Origin: Desulfovibrio sp.
GTDB lineage: Bacteria; Desulfobacterota; Desulfovibrionia; Desulfovibrionales; Desulfovibrionaceae
Direction of reading: 5' to 3'
Assembly: GCA_022837365.1 (NCBI GenBank)
Contig: JALHHV010000110.1
Span: 1-7,445 of the forward strand
Length of the DNA: 7,445 nt
Shown: piece after piece, positions 1 through 6,835 of the stretch
How positions within the stretch are numbered: the stretch's first letter is position 1
How the letters are laid out: each line of letters opens with the position of its first letter
Position numbers and translations under genes: made by a program
Notes under the pieces: model-generated
Told to the model about the DNA's origin: nothing
The model's input: the letters and a program-made list of their open reading frames with translations, nothing else
Databases searched by the model: none

Positions 1-1602
1 GAACAGCCGGACGCCCCCGTGGAATGGCGCCTGACGCCGGAGGCGGCCACCACCTACTACTATCTGCTGCTGGAACAGGCGGCCCGCACCGGCAACCTGC
101 ACGACGCCATGACCGCCATCGAACAACTGGTGGCGCTGGATCCGTCGCCCAGGGTGTTCACCGACGGCGGCTCGTTCCTGCTTTCGCGCAAGGAACCCAC
201 CCTGGCCCGGCAGGTGTTGCAGGAAGGCGCGACGCGCTATCCCGGCGACCTGGACATCACCCTGCTGCTGGTGGAAACCTACCTCGAGGAAAACCGCACC
301 GGCGACGCGCTGTACACCCTGCGCAGCTTCGTCAACGCCCATGGCGACGACGAGCAGGCCCGCCAGGAACTGGCCCTGCTGCTGGTGAAGACCCGCAATT
401 TCGCCGAGGCGGACAAGCTGCTTTCCGGCATCTCCGAGCGCAACCGCACCCCGGTGCTGCGCTACTACCACGCCCGTGCCCTGGTGGGGCTGAACCGCCA
501 TTCCGAGGCGCTGGGGCAACTGCGCAAGGCCGTCAAGGCCGCGCCGGACTTCCTGGAAGCCTGGGCGGAACTGGCCTTCATCTACGAACTGCGCAAGGAT
601 TACGTGGAGGCGGAGCGCACCTACGAGCAGATCATCACCCTGGACGAAAGCAACCAGGACGTGTGGCTGCGGCTCATCGCCATCAGCCTGAAGCTGAACA
701 ACCCGGCCAAGGCCTACGAACTGGCCCGGCAGGGGCCGGAAACCTTCGGCTTCCTGCTCACGGCGGCCACCCTGTTCCTTGAGGAGAAGTTCTACGAACA
801 GGCCGACGCCCTGCTCACCGTGGTCAAGGACACCCCCGGCGCACCCGAGGAGGTCTACTTCTACCTGGCCGTGCTGTCCTTCGAGGGCAAGCGCGACCCG
901 GCCGGAGCCATCCGCTGGCTTTCCGAGATCACCCCGTCCAACAAGTACCACGACCGGGCCCTGCGCCTGAAAAGCCAGTTGCTGTACGAAACCGGCGACC
1001 TCACCGGGGCGCTGGCCACGCTGAAGGAAGGACAGAATATCTACCCCGGCCAGAAGGAATTCTGGCAGATGGAAGCCCAGCTGTACCTGAACAGCGACAA
1101 GCCGGAAGAAGCCCTGGCCGTCATGGAAGAGGCGCGCAGGTTCTGGCCCGGCGACGCAGAAATCTCCTTCATGCGCGGCATCATCCTGGACGAGCGGGGC
1201 ATGAAGGACGAGGCGTTCACGGTGATGGAACAGGTCATCGCCGAGCATCCGCGCCACGCCCAGGCCCTGAACTACGTGGGCTACACCCTGGCCGAGCAGG
1301 GCCGCGACCTGGACCGGGCGCTGGAACTCATCCAGCGCGCCCTTGAAGAATCGCCCGACAGTACCTACATCGTGGATTCGCTGGCCTGGGCGCACTACCG
1401 CCGGGGCGAACTGAACGAGGCGTGGCAGGCCATCGGCCGCGCCGTGGAACTGGGCGCCAGCGACCCCACCATCTGGGAACACTACGGCGACATCGCCGCC
1501 GCCCTCGGCAAGAAGGCGGAAGCGCGCAAGGGCTACCGCAAGGCCCTGGAAATGTCGCCCGCCAACGCGGCGGACATCACCGCCAAGCTCAAGAAGCTGT
1601 AA
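1..1602 (+). CDS. TPR-repeat protein, 5' end cut by window edge
   Basis: A protein of at least 533 residues made almost wholly of tetratricopeptide-type helical pairs, which usually act as a protein-protein scaffold. Typical TPR units are visible at about bases 540-650 (AWAELAFIYELRKDYVEAE) and in a dense block at about 1147-1560, which includes LNYVGYTLAEQGRDLDRAL, VDSLAWAHYRRGELNEAW and HYGDIAAALGKKAEARKGY. This C-terminal block matches a pattern common in large proteobacterial TPR proteins. The frame is open from base 1. A GTG at 19 could be a start but has no ribosome-binding site, and the preceding codons (EQPDAP) read naturally, so I infer the real start and any signal peptide lie upstream. 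The stop at 1600-1602 overlaps the next gene's ATG by one base, implying translational coupling. In Pseudomonas a TPR gene sits beside lolB and ispE, and a comparable set occurs here. No enzymatic motif is seen; the exact partner is unknown. Confidence 0.9.
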   Translation, partial: EQPDAPVEWRLTPEAATTYYYLLLEQAARTGNLHDAMTAIEQLVALDPSPRVFTDGGSFLLSRKEPTLARQVLQEGATRYPGDLDITLLLVETYLEENRTGDALYTLRSFVNAHGDDEQARQELALLLVKTRNFAEADKLLSGISERNRTPVLRYYHARALVGLNRHSEALGQLRKAVKAAPDFLEAWAELAFIYELRKDYVEAERTYEQIITLDESNQDVWLRLIAISLKLNNPAKAYELARQGPETFGFLLTAATLFLEEKFYEQADALLTVVKDTPGAPEEVYFYLAVLSFEGKRDPAGAIRWLSEITPSNKYHDRALRLKSQLLYETGDLTGALATLKEGQNIYPGQKEFWQMEAQLYLNSDKPEEALAVMEEARRFWPGDAEISFMRGIILDERGMKDEAFTVMEQVIAEHPRHAQALNYVGYTLAEQGRDLDRALELIQRALEESPDSTYIVDSLAWAHYRRGELNEAWQAIGRAVELGASDPTIWEHYGDIAAALGKKAEARKGYRKALEMSPANAADITAKLKKL

Positions 1603-2501
1603 TGCATTCATCCTTCCGGTTTTCTCCCGCATCCAACGCGAACAACGCGATCGGGGCGCACGGCAATGCCGTGCGCCGTCGCATACTGCCCCTGCTGGCC
1701 CTGGCCGCGCTGTTTCTGGCCGCCCTTGCGCAGGGCTGCGCCCCGCGCGTGGCCCCCGGCGTGCCCGCCCCGGCGGGCCAGGCCGACGCCGCATGGCACG
1801 CCTATCGCAGTTGGGCGCAGTCCAACGACGCCGATGCCGGTCCCTTCCGGCTCAACGCCAGCCTGCGCTACAAGACCGGCGAAAACGACGGCAACCGCGT
1901 GGTGGCCCTGCTGTGGTCCAACGGCGAGGTGCCGCTGCGGCTGGACATCATGGCCGGCATCGGGGCCACCGTGGCCCGCATCCGCGAGGACGACACCACA
2001 TTCCTCGCCTACGCCCCCAACGAGCACCGCGCCTACTACCACAGCGGCGACCTGAACCGCGGGGGGCGCGCCCTGCTCTCGTTCGGCGTGCCGGTGCCCT
2101 TTTCCGTGCCGGACCTGGCCAACCTGCTCAACGGCCGGTTCGCCCAAGTGTTCGACGACGACCGCGCCGACGCAAGGCTTGTGGCCGACGGGGGAATCGC
2201 CTACACTCTGCCGCGCGGCAGGGTTCGCGGAATGCTTGAACTTTCTCCCGAAGGGCTGCCCCGCCGCTGGACCGATACGGCTCCCGGCGAGAAGCAGGCG
2301 GGGTGGGACATGCGCATCGACTACGACGAGGCCGTGCCTCCCCTGCCCCGCAAGATCACCATCACCCATGCCAAGGGGTATTCCGCCATCCTGCTCGTGA
2401 AGGAGCGGGAACGGCCGCAGCCCTTCACCGGCGAACAGCTGGGGCTCGAACTGCCCGAAGGCACCGAGGTGTTGCCGCTACGCGAGGGCACGCGGCGCTA
2501 G
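1602..2501 (+). CDS. LolB-like outer-membrane lipoprotein
   Basis: A 299-residue predicted lipoprotein. Basic residues RRR (25-27) precede a hydrophobic stretch (about 28-43) and a lipobox-like AQG|C with Cys46 as the lipidation site. Ala at +2 fits outer-membrane rather than inner-membrane retention. After a Pro/Ala linker (47-60) comes a beta-rich domain (about 80-270) whose pattern resembles LolB/LolA: VVALLWSNGEVPLRLDIMAG, then FGVPVPFSVPDLANLLNGRF, like the LolB helix before its WILG-type motif, then late strands ending PRKITITHAKGYSAILLVKE. LolB accepts lipoproteins from periplasmic LolA and inserts them into the outer membrane. The assignment rests on fold pattern and on the adjacent TPR gene, so a related LolB-fold lipoprotein of other function is possible. 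The ATG at 1602 overlaps the upstream stop; a GTG at 1671 would give a tidier signal peptide but has no better ribosome site. The TAG stop is partly supplied by the inserted element that follows. Confidence 0.75.
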   Translation: MHSSFRFSPASNANNAIGAHGNAVRRRILPLLALAALFLAALAQGCAPRVAPGVPAPAGQADAAWHAYRSWAQSNDADAGPFRLNASLRYKTGENDGNRVVALLWSNGEVPLRLDIMAGIGATVARIREDDTTFLAYAPNEHRAYYHSGDLNRGGRALLSFGVPVPFSVPDLANLLNGRFAQVFDDDRADARLVADGGIAYTLPRGRVRGMLELSPEGLPRRWTDTAPGEKQAGWDMRIDYDEAVPPLPRKITITHAKGYSAILLVKERERPQPFTGEQLGLELPEGTEVLPLREGTRR

Positions 2502-2517
2502 GGGCTGTCTCCAAATC
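2501..2517 (+). repeat. left terminal inverted repeat of the MITE-like element
   Basis: GGGGCTGTCTCCAAATC pairs with 2630-2646 at 16 of 17 positions; the single mismatch is at 2509 against 2638. Its first G is also the last base of the TAG stop of the preceding lipoprotein gene. Confidence 0.75.
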
Positions 2518-2629
2518 GTCCTTTTTCCCGTTGGCTGCGTCAAACTTCACCTGCCATATCGGTCAAATACGATAAGAGTATACTCCCTCATGGCAGTCTC
2601 GTTTTCCTTGCCAACGGATAAAAATTCCT

Positions 2630-2646
2630 GATTTGGAAACAGCCCC
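2630..2646 (-). repeat. right terminal inverted repeat of the MITE-like element
   Basis: GATTTGGAAACAGCCCC is the reverse complement of the left end apart from one base. It is followed at once by TA (2647-2648), matching the TA before the left end. Confidence 0.75.
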
Positions 2647-2702
2647 TAACATCCAGTCAACACTGCACGTCACGCAGGCATCACAACGCGACGGAGACGT
2701 TC

Positions 2703-3110
2703 ATGACCGCGCCCGATACCCAGACCTCCTTCTCCCTTTCCGCCGTGCTGTCCAACCTCAAGGTCGGGCTGTGCGTGCTGCGCGGCGAACTGGGCCGTGT
2801 GGCCTCGGGCGTGCTGCGCTGCATGGAGGCGCGCCAGTTGCGCCGCCGCATGGATGACGAGCACGCCGCCCTCGGCCGCCGCGTGGCGGAACTGCTGGAG
2901 GCGGACGGCCCGGCTTCCGGCGGCCTGACTGATGACGCCCGCATATGCGGACTGAGTGATGACGTTCGCGTCCGCGAACTGGCCGGGCGCGCCGCCTTCC
3001 TGCGCGACGAACTGGCCCGCCACGCCGCCGGGGCCGAGGCCGACCGCGAACGCCACCTGGCCCGCATGGCCCGATGCTGCGGCCCGAATTGCACGGGCGG
3101 CAAGGACTGA
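2703..3110 (+). CDS. small hypothetical protein, probable coiled coil with Cys-rich C-terminus
   Basis: A 135-residue protein I do not recognise. It starts at ATG 2703, with GGAG at 2693-2696 six bases upstream as a plausible ribosome site. There is no signal peptide, and only a mildly hydrophobic N-terminal region around residues 11-27. Residues about 40-65 and 88-124 are rich in Arg, Glu, Ala and Leu (RQLRRRMDDEHAALGRRVAELL; REL..RAAFLRDELARH), suggesting long helices that may form a coiled coil. Between them a nine-residue unit is repeated in tandem, GLTDDARIC then GLSDDVRVR (residues 74-91). The C-terminus carries CCGPNC (125-130), which could bind metal or form disulfides, but the cysteines are too few to name a fold. 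It follows the lipoprotein gene and the inserted element; without the insertion it would sit about 53 bases after that gene's stop, so it was probably co-transcribed. Function unknown. Codon usage matches its neighbours, which favours a real gene. Confidence 0.7.
   Translation: MTAPDTQTSFSLSAVLSNLKVGLCVLRGELGRVASGVLRCMEARQLRRRMDDEHAALGRRVAELLEADGPASGGLTDDARICGLSDDVRVRELAGRAAFLRDELARHAAGAEADRERHLARMARCCGPNCTGGKD
2922..2975 (+). repeat. tandem imperfect 27-bp duplication inside the small hypothetical gene
   Basis: Bases 2922-2948 and 2949-2975 match at 20 of 27 positions and keep the reading frame, encoding GLTDDARIC and GLSDDVRVR. The shared core TGATGACG is exact. It looks like an old in-frame slippage duplication. 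Confidence 0.6.
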
Positions 3111-3153
3111 CCGGGCAGGCTCCCCACTTCTCCGCCCGGAACTCGCCGCCGTC

Positions 3154-3182
3154 TTGACAAGCGAGCCCCGGAACATCACAGT
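3154..3182 (+). promoter_or_regulatory. possible sigma-70 type promoter upstream of rpiB
   Basis: A perfect TTGACA (3154-3159) lies in the 201-base gap between the small hypothetical gene and rpiB. At a 17-base spacing the -10 position reads CACAGT, only a weak match to TATAAT. The gap is long enough to hold a promoter and the rest of it (3111-3311) shows no other clear signal. This is a tentative call resting mainly on the -35 hexamer. Confidence 0.25.
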
Positions 3183-3300
3183 CCCTGCGCCAGCCGGCCT
3201 CGCGCCGTCTTTTCCGGACGCACGGACGGCACCCCGTTTCCACGGCACGCACCGCGCCCCACCATGGGCGCACACCCCCGTATTTCCGCCAGCATGCAGC

Positions 3301-3307
3301 GAGGGAA
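3301..3307 (+). promoter_or_regulatory. ribosome-binding site that sets the rpiB start
   Basis: GAGGGAA ends four bases before ATG 3312. It favours that ATG over the in-frame ATGs at 3264 and 3294, which lack a comparable site and would add residues not seen in RpiB proteins. Confidence 0.6.
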
Positions 3308-3311
3308 TCCC

Positions 3312-3764
3312 ATGTCCGCACCCATCATCATCGGCTCCGACCACGCCGGTCTCGCCCTGAAGCAGGTCATCGTGGCCCACCTCAAGGCCACCGGCCGCCA
3401 GGTGGAAGACCTTGGCCCCCAGACCGCCGAAAGCTGCGACTACCCACTCTACGCCGCCAGGGTGACCGAACGGGTGCTGGCCAGCGGCGGGTTCGGCATC
3501 CTGGTCTGCGGCACCGGCATCGGCATGTCCATGGCCGCCAACCGCGTTCCCGGCATCCGCGCCGCCCTGTGCACCTGCGAATTCCACGCCCGCGCCACCC
3601 GCCAGCACAACGACGCCAACGTGCTGTGTCTGGGCGAGAGGGTGACCGGCCCCGGCGTGGCCATGGGCCTCGTGGACGTGTTCCTGGACACGGCCTTCGA
3701 AGGCGGCCGCCACCAGCGCCGCATCGACCAGTTCGACGGACCTGTCTGCACCGGCGGCTGCTAG
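3312..3764 (+). CDS. rpiB: ribose-5-phosphate isomerase B
   Basis: This enzyme interconverts ribose 5-phosphate and ribulose 5-phosphate in the cytoplasmic non-oxidative pentose phosphate pathway. The 150-residue product has the usual RpiB length and its motifs in order: GSDHAG (8-13, substrate and phosphate binding), DYP (43-45), CGTGIGMSMAANR (66-78) with Cys66 in the place of the catalytic cysteine, RQHNDANVL (97-105) and GGRHQRR (131-137) with phosphate-binding arginines. The Cys in CGTGIG fits RpiB; I infer ribose 5-phosphate as the substrate, although some relatives act on allose 6-phosphate or galactose 6-phosphate. The start MSAPIIIG is chosen for its ribosome site and because it begins at the family's first beta strand. 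The C-terminus ends in an unusual CTGGC tail. It lies 118 bases upstream of cysS and probably shares a transcript with it. Confidence 0.95.
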   Translation: MSAPIIIGSDHAGLALKQVIVAHLKATGRQVEDLGPQTAESCDYPLYAARVTERVLASGGFGILVCGTGIGMSMAANRVPGIRAALCTCEFHARATRQHNDANVLCLGERVTGPGVAMGLVDVFLDTAFEGGRHQRRIDQFDGPVCTGGC

Positions 3765-3872
3765 ACGGAGCGTCGGCCTTGCAAGCCGAACGCCTGCGGC
3801 ACGTTCCTTCATGCGCCCCGCCCACCACGCCGGGCGCGCTCCGCATCCGCACGCACCACACCGCATTCCCAC

Positions 3873-3877
3873 GGGAG
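3873..3877 (+). promoter_or_regulatory. ribosome-binding site that sets the cysS start
   Basis: GGGAG sits five bases before ATG 3883. The upstream in-frame ATG at 3811 lacks such a site and would add 24 residues rich in His, Arg and Pro that do not belong to the synthetase. Confidence 0.6.
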
Positions 3878-3882
3878 CATCA

Positions 3883-5340
3883 ATGCAACTGTACAATACC
3901 CTGACCCGCAAAAAGGAACATTTCGAGCCCGCCGTGCCCGGCAAGGTCAACATGTACGTCTGCGGCATCACCGCGTACGACCTGTGCCACATCGGCCATG
4001 CCCGCTCCGCCGTGGTGTTCGACGTGCTGGTGCGCTACCTGCGCCATACCGGCCTAGACGTCACCTTCGCGCGCAACTTCACCGACGTGGACGACAAGAT
4101 CATCACCCGCGCCAACCAGGAAGGTCTTTCCAGTCAGGAAGTGGCGGAAAAGTACATCGCCACCTTCTACGAGGACATGGACCGCCTGAACGTGCTGCGG
4201 GCGGACCTGGAACCCCGCGCCACCACCCATATCGAAGAGATGATCGCCCTGTGCGTGCGGCTCATCGAGCAGGGCAAGGCCTACGCCACCCCCTCGGGCG
4301 ACGTGTACTTCCGGGTGCGCGCCTTTCCCGGCTACGGCAAGCTCTCCGGCCGCGACGTGGACGACCTGCGCTCCGGCGCGCGCGTGGCCCCCGGCGAGGA
4401 AAAGGAAGACCCGCTGGACTTCGCCCTGTGGAAGGCGGCCAAGCCCGGCGAACCCTACTGGGAAAGCCCGTGGGGGCACGGCCGCCCCGGCTGGCACATC
4501 GAGTGCTCGGCCATGAGCGAAAAGCACCTGCCCCTGCCCCTGGACATCCACGGCGGCGGGCAGGACCTGGTCTTTCCCCACCACGAGAACGAAATCGCCC
4601 AGACCGAGGCGGCCCTCGGCAAGGACTTCGTGCGCTACTGGGTGCACAACGGCTTCGTGCAGGTGAACGCCGAAAAGATGTCCAAGTCGCTGGGCAACTT
4701 CCGCACCATCCGCGACATCCTGGAAAACTACCTGCCGGAAACCCTGCGCTACTTCCTGCTGACAAAGCACTACCGCAGCCCCATCGACTTCACCTTCGAG
4801 TCCATGGACGAGGCGGAAAAGAACCTCAAGCGCATCTACGAGGCGCTTGGCCTGCTGCACGCGGAACTCGAGCGCGAAAAGTGGACCCCCGGCCCCCTGC
4901 CCAGGGACGTGACCGAGGAATTCGAAGGGCTGCGCCAGGCCTTCACCGACGCCATGGAAGACGACATGAACACCGCGGCCGCCTTGGGCCACGTGTTCAC
5001 CATGGTCCGTCTGGCCAACCGCATCCTGGACAACAAGGGCCAGCGCAAGACCGAGGGCGCACGCGCCTTCTTCCGCGCCGTGCTGGACGAGGCCGCCGTG
5101 TGGTCCGCCGTGCTGGGCGTGTTCAGCCGCGAGCCCGCCGGATTCCTGGCGGAACTGCGCGCCTGCCGCGTGGCCCGCAAGGGCATCGACCCGGTCAGGG
5201 TGGACGGACTGTTGCAGGCCCGCATCGCCGCCCGCGCCGACAAGGACTTCGCCCGCGCCGACGCCATCCGCGACGAGATCGCCGCCCTCGGCATAGAGGT
5301 GCGCGACACGCCTTCCGGCGCGGTGTGGGACGTGCTATGA
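3883..5340 (+). CDS. cysS: cysteinyl-tRNA synthetase
   Basis: A class I aminoacyl-tRNA synthetase that charges tRNA-Cys with cysteine using ATP, in the cytoplasm. The 485-residue product has normal family length. Visible features in order: Cys27 in YVCGIT (zinc ligand and cysteine recognition), HIGH at 36-39 (ATP binding), NFTDVDDKII (65-74), WHIECSAM (204-211) with Cys208, HGGGQDLVFPHHENEIAQ (223-240) with His233 and Glu237 completing the zinc site, and KMSKS at 265-269. A helical anticodon-binding region (about 305-430) follows, and the C-terminus RADAIRDEIAALGIEVRDTPSG (458-479) is typical of bacterial CysRS. No key residue is missing, so it should be functional. Its stop at 5338-5340 lies seven bases before the ATG of the M48 protease signal peptide, suggesting coupled translation. 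No T-box-like leader is evident in the 118-base gap after rpiB. Confidence 0.98.
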   Translation: MQLYNTLTRKKEHFEPAVPGKVNMYVCGITAYDLCHIGHARSAVVFDVLVRYLRHTGLDVTFARNFTDVDDKIITRANQEGLSSQEVAEKYIATFYEDMDRLNVLRADLEPRATTHIEEMIALCVRLIEQGKAYATPSGDVYFRVRAFPGYGKLSGRDVDDLRSGARVAPGEEKEDPLDFALWKAAKPGEPYWESPWGHGRPGWHIECSAMSEKHLPLPLDIHGGGQDLVFPHHENEIAQTEAALGKDFVRYWVHNGFVQVNAEKMSKSLGNFRTIRDILENYLPETLRYFLLTKHYRSPIDFTFESMDEAEKNLKRIYEALGLLHAELEREKWTPGPLPRDVTEEFEGLRQAFTDAMEDDMNTAAALGHVFTMVRLANRILDNKGQRKTEGARAFFRAVLDEAAVWSAVLGVFSREPAGFLAELRACRVARKGIDPVRVDGLLQARIAARADKDFARADAIRDEIAALGIEVRDTPSGAVWDVL

Positions 5341-5347
5341 TCCGCGC

Positions 5348-5539
5348 ATGACCACCCGCTTCCGCCACTCTTCCGCGCCCCGCACCGGCTGGCTTCGCGC
5401 CCGCCTGCGGGGCGCGTTTGCCCTGTGCCTGTGCGCGCTCGTGCTGTTGGGCCAGGCCCTGCCCGCCTTCGCCCCGCCCGCCGGGGCCTTCCTGGGCTCA
5501 TCAAGGCCCGCCTGCCGCTGGTGGAAGACCCGGAGGTGA
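5348..5539 (+). pseudogene. detached signal-peptide fragment of the M48 protease gene
   Basis: ATG 5348 opens a 63-codon frame that reads as a classic export signal: an Arg-rich start (RTGWLRARLRG), a hydrophobic core [12 protein letters not shown], then ALPAFA before likely cleavage. After GAFLG the frame runs into nonsense ([13 protein letters not shown]) and stops at 5537-5539. The M48 domain then continues from about base 5494 in the frame one base back. The two pieces clearly belong to one exported protein. Joining them needs a -1 shift, equivalent to a net loss of 3n+1 bases at about 5490-5500. The start lacks a good ribosome site and probably relies on coupling to the cysS stop seven bases upstream. 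Confidence 0.7.
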
Positions 5540-6759
5540 AGGAGTACGTGCGGTCCATCGTGGAACGGCTGAAGGCGGTGGTGCCGCCGCAGCCCTTCGA
5601 CTTCGAGACCAACGTGCTGCTGCACAACGCGGTCAACGCCTTCGCCAGCCCCGGCGGGTACATCTTCGTGCACACCGGGCTGCTGATGGCCATGGAGCAC
5701 GAAAGCGAGGTGGCGGGCGTGCTGGCCCACGAAATGGCCCACGTCACCCAGCGCCACATCGCCAACCGCATCGAGAAGTCGCAGCGGGTCACCCTGCTCA
5801 GCCTGGCCGGGGCGCTGGCCGGGGCCTTTATGGGCGGCGGGGGCAGCGGCAAGGGCGCGGCCATGGCCGGGTCCATGGCGGCCGGGCAGGCGGCCATGCT
5901 CAACTACAGCCGCATCGATGAATCCGAGGCCGACCAGGTGGGCATGCAGTATCTTGTGGCGGCGGGCTTCCGGCCCGACGGCATGGCCGGGGCCTTCGAA
6001 AAGCTGCGCCGCCAGAGCTGGATGACCGGCACCGACGTGCCCACCTATCTCAGCACCCACCCCAACCTTACCGACCGCATCAGCGAGGTGCGCCTGCGCG
6101 TGGAACAGCAGCCCGCCAGCGTGCGCAACCGGCAGGACGACGACGAACGCTTCCGCCGGGTGCAGTTGCTGGTGCGCGCCCGCTACGCGGACGCCACCAT
6201 CGCCCTGCGCACCTTCGAGCAGGCCAAACCCGACGACTGCATGTCGCAACTGGGGCGGGCCATCCTGTATTCGCGCCTGAACCGGGTGGGCGAGGCCACG
6301 GCGGCCTTCGACCGGGCGCTGGCCTGCAACCCCAGGGACCAGTTGGTCTGGCGCGAGGCAGGGCGGTTCCACTACACCAAGGGCGACCGCCACCGCGCCG
6401 CGCAGATGCTGCAACGCGCCGTGCTGATGAACTCGCGCGACTACATGGCCCTGTTCTTCTACGCGCGCCTGCTGTTCGACGCGGGCCAGCGCAACGAGGC
6501 GTACACCTACTACAAGGAAGTGCTGCGCCACCTGCCCGAGGATTCCGAGGTGCACGACTACTACGGCCGCGCCCTGGGCATGGACGGGCAGGTGTTCAAG
6601 GGCTACCTGCATCTGGCCTACAGCGCGCTGTACGCCAACGAGAAGGACAAGGTGGAGCAGTTGCGCGACAAGGCGCGGGCGGTCATCCGCACGCCCGAGG
6701 ACCAGGCGGACCTGGAGCGCTTCGACTCCAGGTACCAGGAACGCAAGGCGTTCTGGTAG
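5425..6759 (+). CDS. M48 zinc metalloprotease with C-terminal TPRs (BepA-like), N-terminus frameshifted
   Basis: The family acts in the periplasm; BepA (YfgC) degrades or chaperones stalled outer-membrane proteins such as LptD. Evidence for the family: [20 protein letters not shown], the zinc motif HEMAH at 5728-5742, a Gly-rich segment (about 5827-5890), ESEAD at 5920-5934 supplying the third zinc ligand, and [10 protein letters not shown], whose His (6058-6060) matches the BepA regulatory histidine. TPR-like helices follow at about 6140-6700. The catalytic part is intact. The recorded start, GTG 5425, is only the first start codon in this frame; the residues before about 5494 are the signal-peptide bases read in the wrong frame. 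The real N-terminus is encoded from 5348 in another frame. Relatives usually have about 15 residues (a GEF..xDE..LG..F type segment) between the signal and [14 protein letters not shown], and these seem to be lost. As written, the protein would not be exported; it is either a pseudogene or the result of a sequence error. Confidence 0.85.
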   Translation: MPVRARAVGPGPARLRPARRGLPGLIKARLPLVEDPEVKEYVRSIVERLKAVVPPQPFDFETNVLLHNAVNAFASPGGYIFVHTGLLMAMEHESEVAGVLAHEMAHVTQRHIANRIEKSQRVTLLSLAGALAGAFMGGGGSGKGAAMAGSMAAGQAAMLNYSRIDESEADQVGMQYLVAAGFRPDGMAGAFEKLRRQSWMTGTDVPTYLSTHPNLTDRISEVRLRVEQQPASVRNRQDDDERFRRVQLLVRARYADATIALRTFEQAKPDDCMSQLGRAILYSRLNRVGEATAAFDRALACNPRDQLVWREAGRFHYTKGDRHRAAQMLQRAVLMNSRDYMALFFYARLLFDAGQRNEAYTYYKEVLRHLPEDSEVHDYYGRALGMDGQVFKGYLHLAYSALYANEKDKVEQLRDKARAVIRTPEDQADLERFDSRYQERKAFW

Positions 6760-6776
6760 CGGGCTCCGGAGCCCGC
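6759..6776. repeat. perfect 18-bp palindrome after the M48 gene
   Basis: GCGGGCTCCGGAGCCCGC begins on the last base of the M48 TAG stop and is its own reverse complement. It can form a strong GC hairpin in the transcript, but no T-run follows, so it is not a standard intrinsic terminator. CCGGAGC (6766-6772) can instead pair with GCTCCGG (6783-6789), giving an alternative fold. It may mark a weak 3' end or processing site, or simply reflect high GC. Confidence 0.5.
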
Positions 6777-6822
6777 GGCCTCGCTCCGGCGCGGCCATGA
6801 TCACACCGGCATCACCACGCCG

Positions 6823-6827
6823 AAGGA
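6823..6827 (+). promoter_or_regulatory. ribosome-binding site that sets the hslV start
   Basis: AAGGA lies eight bases before ATG 6836. The in-frame ATG at 6797 lacks a good site and would add 13 residues ahead of the short propeptide. Confidence 0.6.
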
Positions 6828-6835
6828 ACCGACAT

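Larger units (their letters stand above)
2501..2646. mobile_element. 146-bp MITE-like palindromic element with TA target duplications
   Basis: The ends form 17-bp inverted repeats with one mismatch: GGGGCTGTCTCCAAATC (2501-2517) and GATTTGGAAACAGCCCC (2630-2646). They are flanked directly by TA on both sides (2499-2500 and 2647-2648). Further inside, CCGTTGGC (2528-2535) pairs with GCCAACGG (2610-2617), and CTGCCAT (2551-2557) with ATGGCAG (2590-2596), so the whole element can fold into one long imperfect hairpin. The centre holds the perfect palindrome GAGTATACTC (2576-2585). GC content by hand count is 70 of 146 (48%), far below the flanking genes. There is no open frame of note, so it is non-autonomous. 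TA duplication is typical of IS630/Tc1-mariner transposases and of some IS5-family (IS427-group) elements; which one mobilises it cannot be told here. As RNA the hairpin might act as a 3' stabiliser or processing site. Confidence 0.72.

Noticed and set aside
19..21. GTG 19 as the true start of the TPR gene
   Set aside because: There is no ribosome-binding site before it, and the frame is open to the window edge with protein-like codons, so the gene more likely begins upstream.
2501..2650. Reading the palindromic element simply as an intrinsic terminator
   Set aside because: It is far longer than a terminator hairpin, is flanked by exact TA duplications, and its right arm is not followed by a T-run; a transposable element explains it better.
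3765..3882. T-box or other cysteine-responsive leader before cysS
   Set aside because: Only a small hairpin (TCGGCCTTGCAAGCCGA, 3773-3789) is present, with no T-box sequence, no terminator T-run, and the gap is too short.
2670..3992. Long minus-strand open frame over the small hypothetical gene and rpiB
   Set aside because: It runs opposite to rpiB, crosses intergenic DNA, and shows no recognisable domain or ribosome site; a GC-driven shadow.
5485..5540. Programmed -1 ribosomal frameshift in the M48 gene
   Set aside because: No slippery heptamer is visible in the overlap, and the family's linker segment is missing as well, which frameshifting would not explain.
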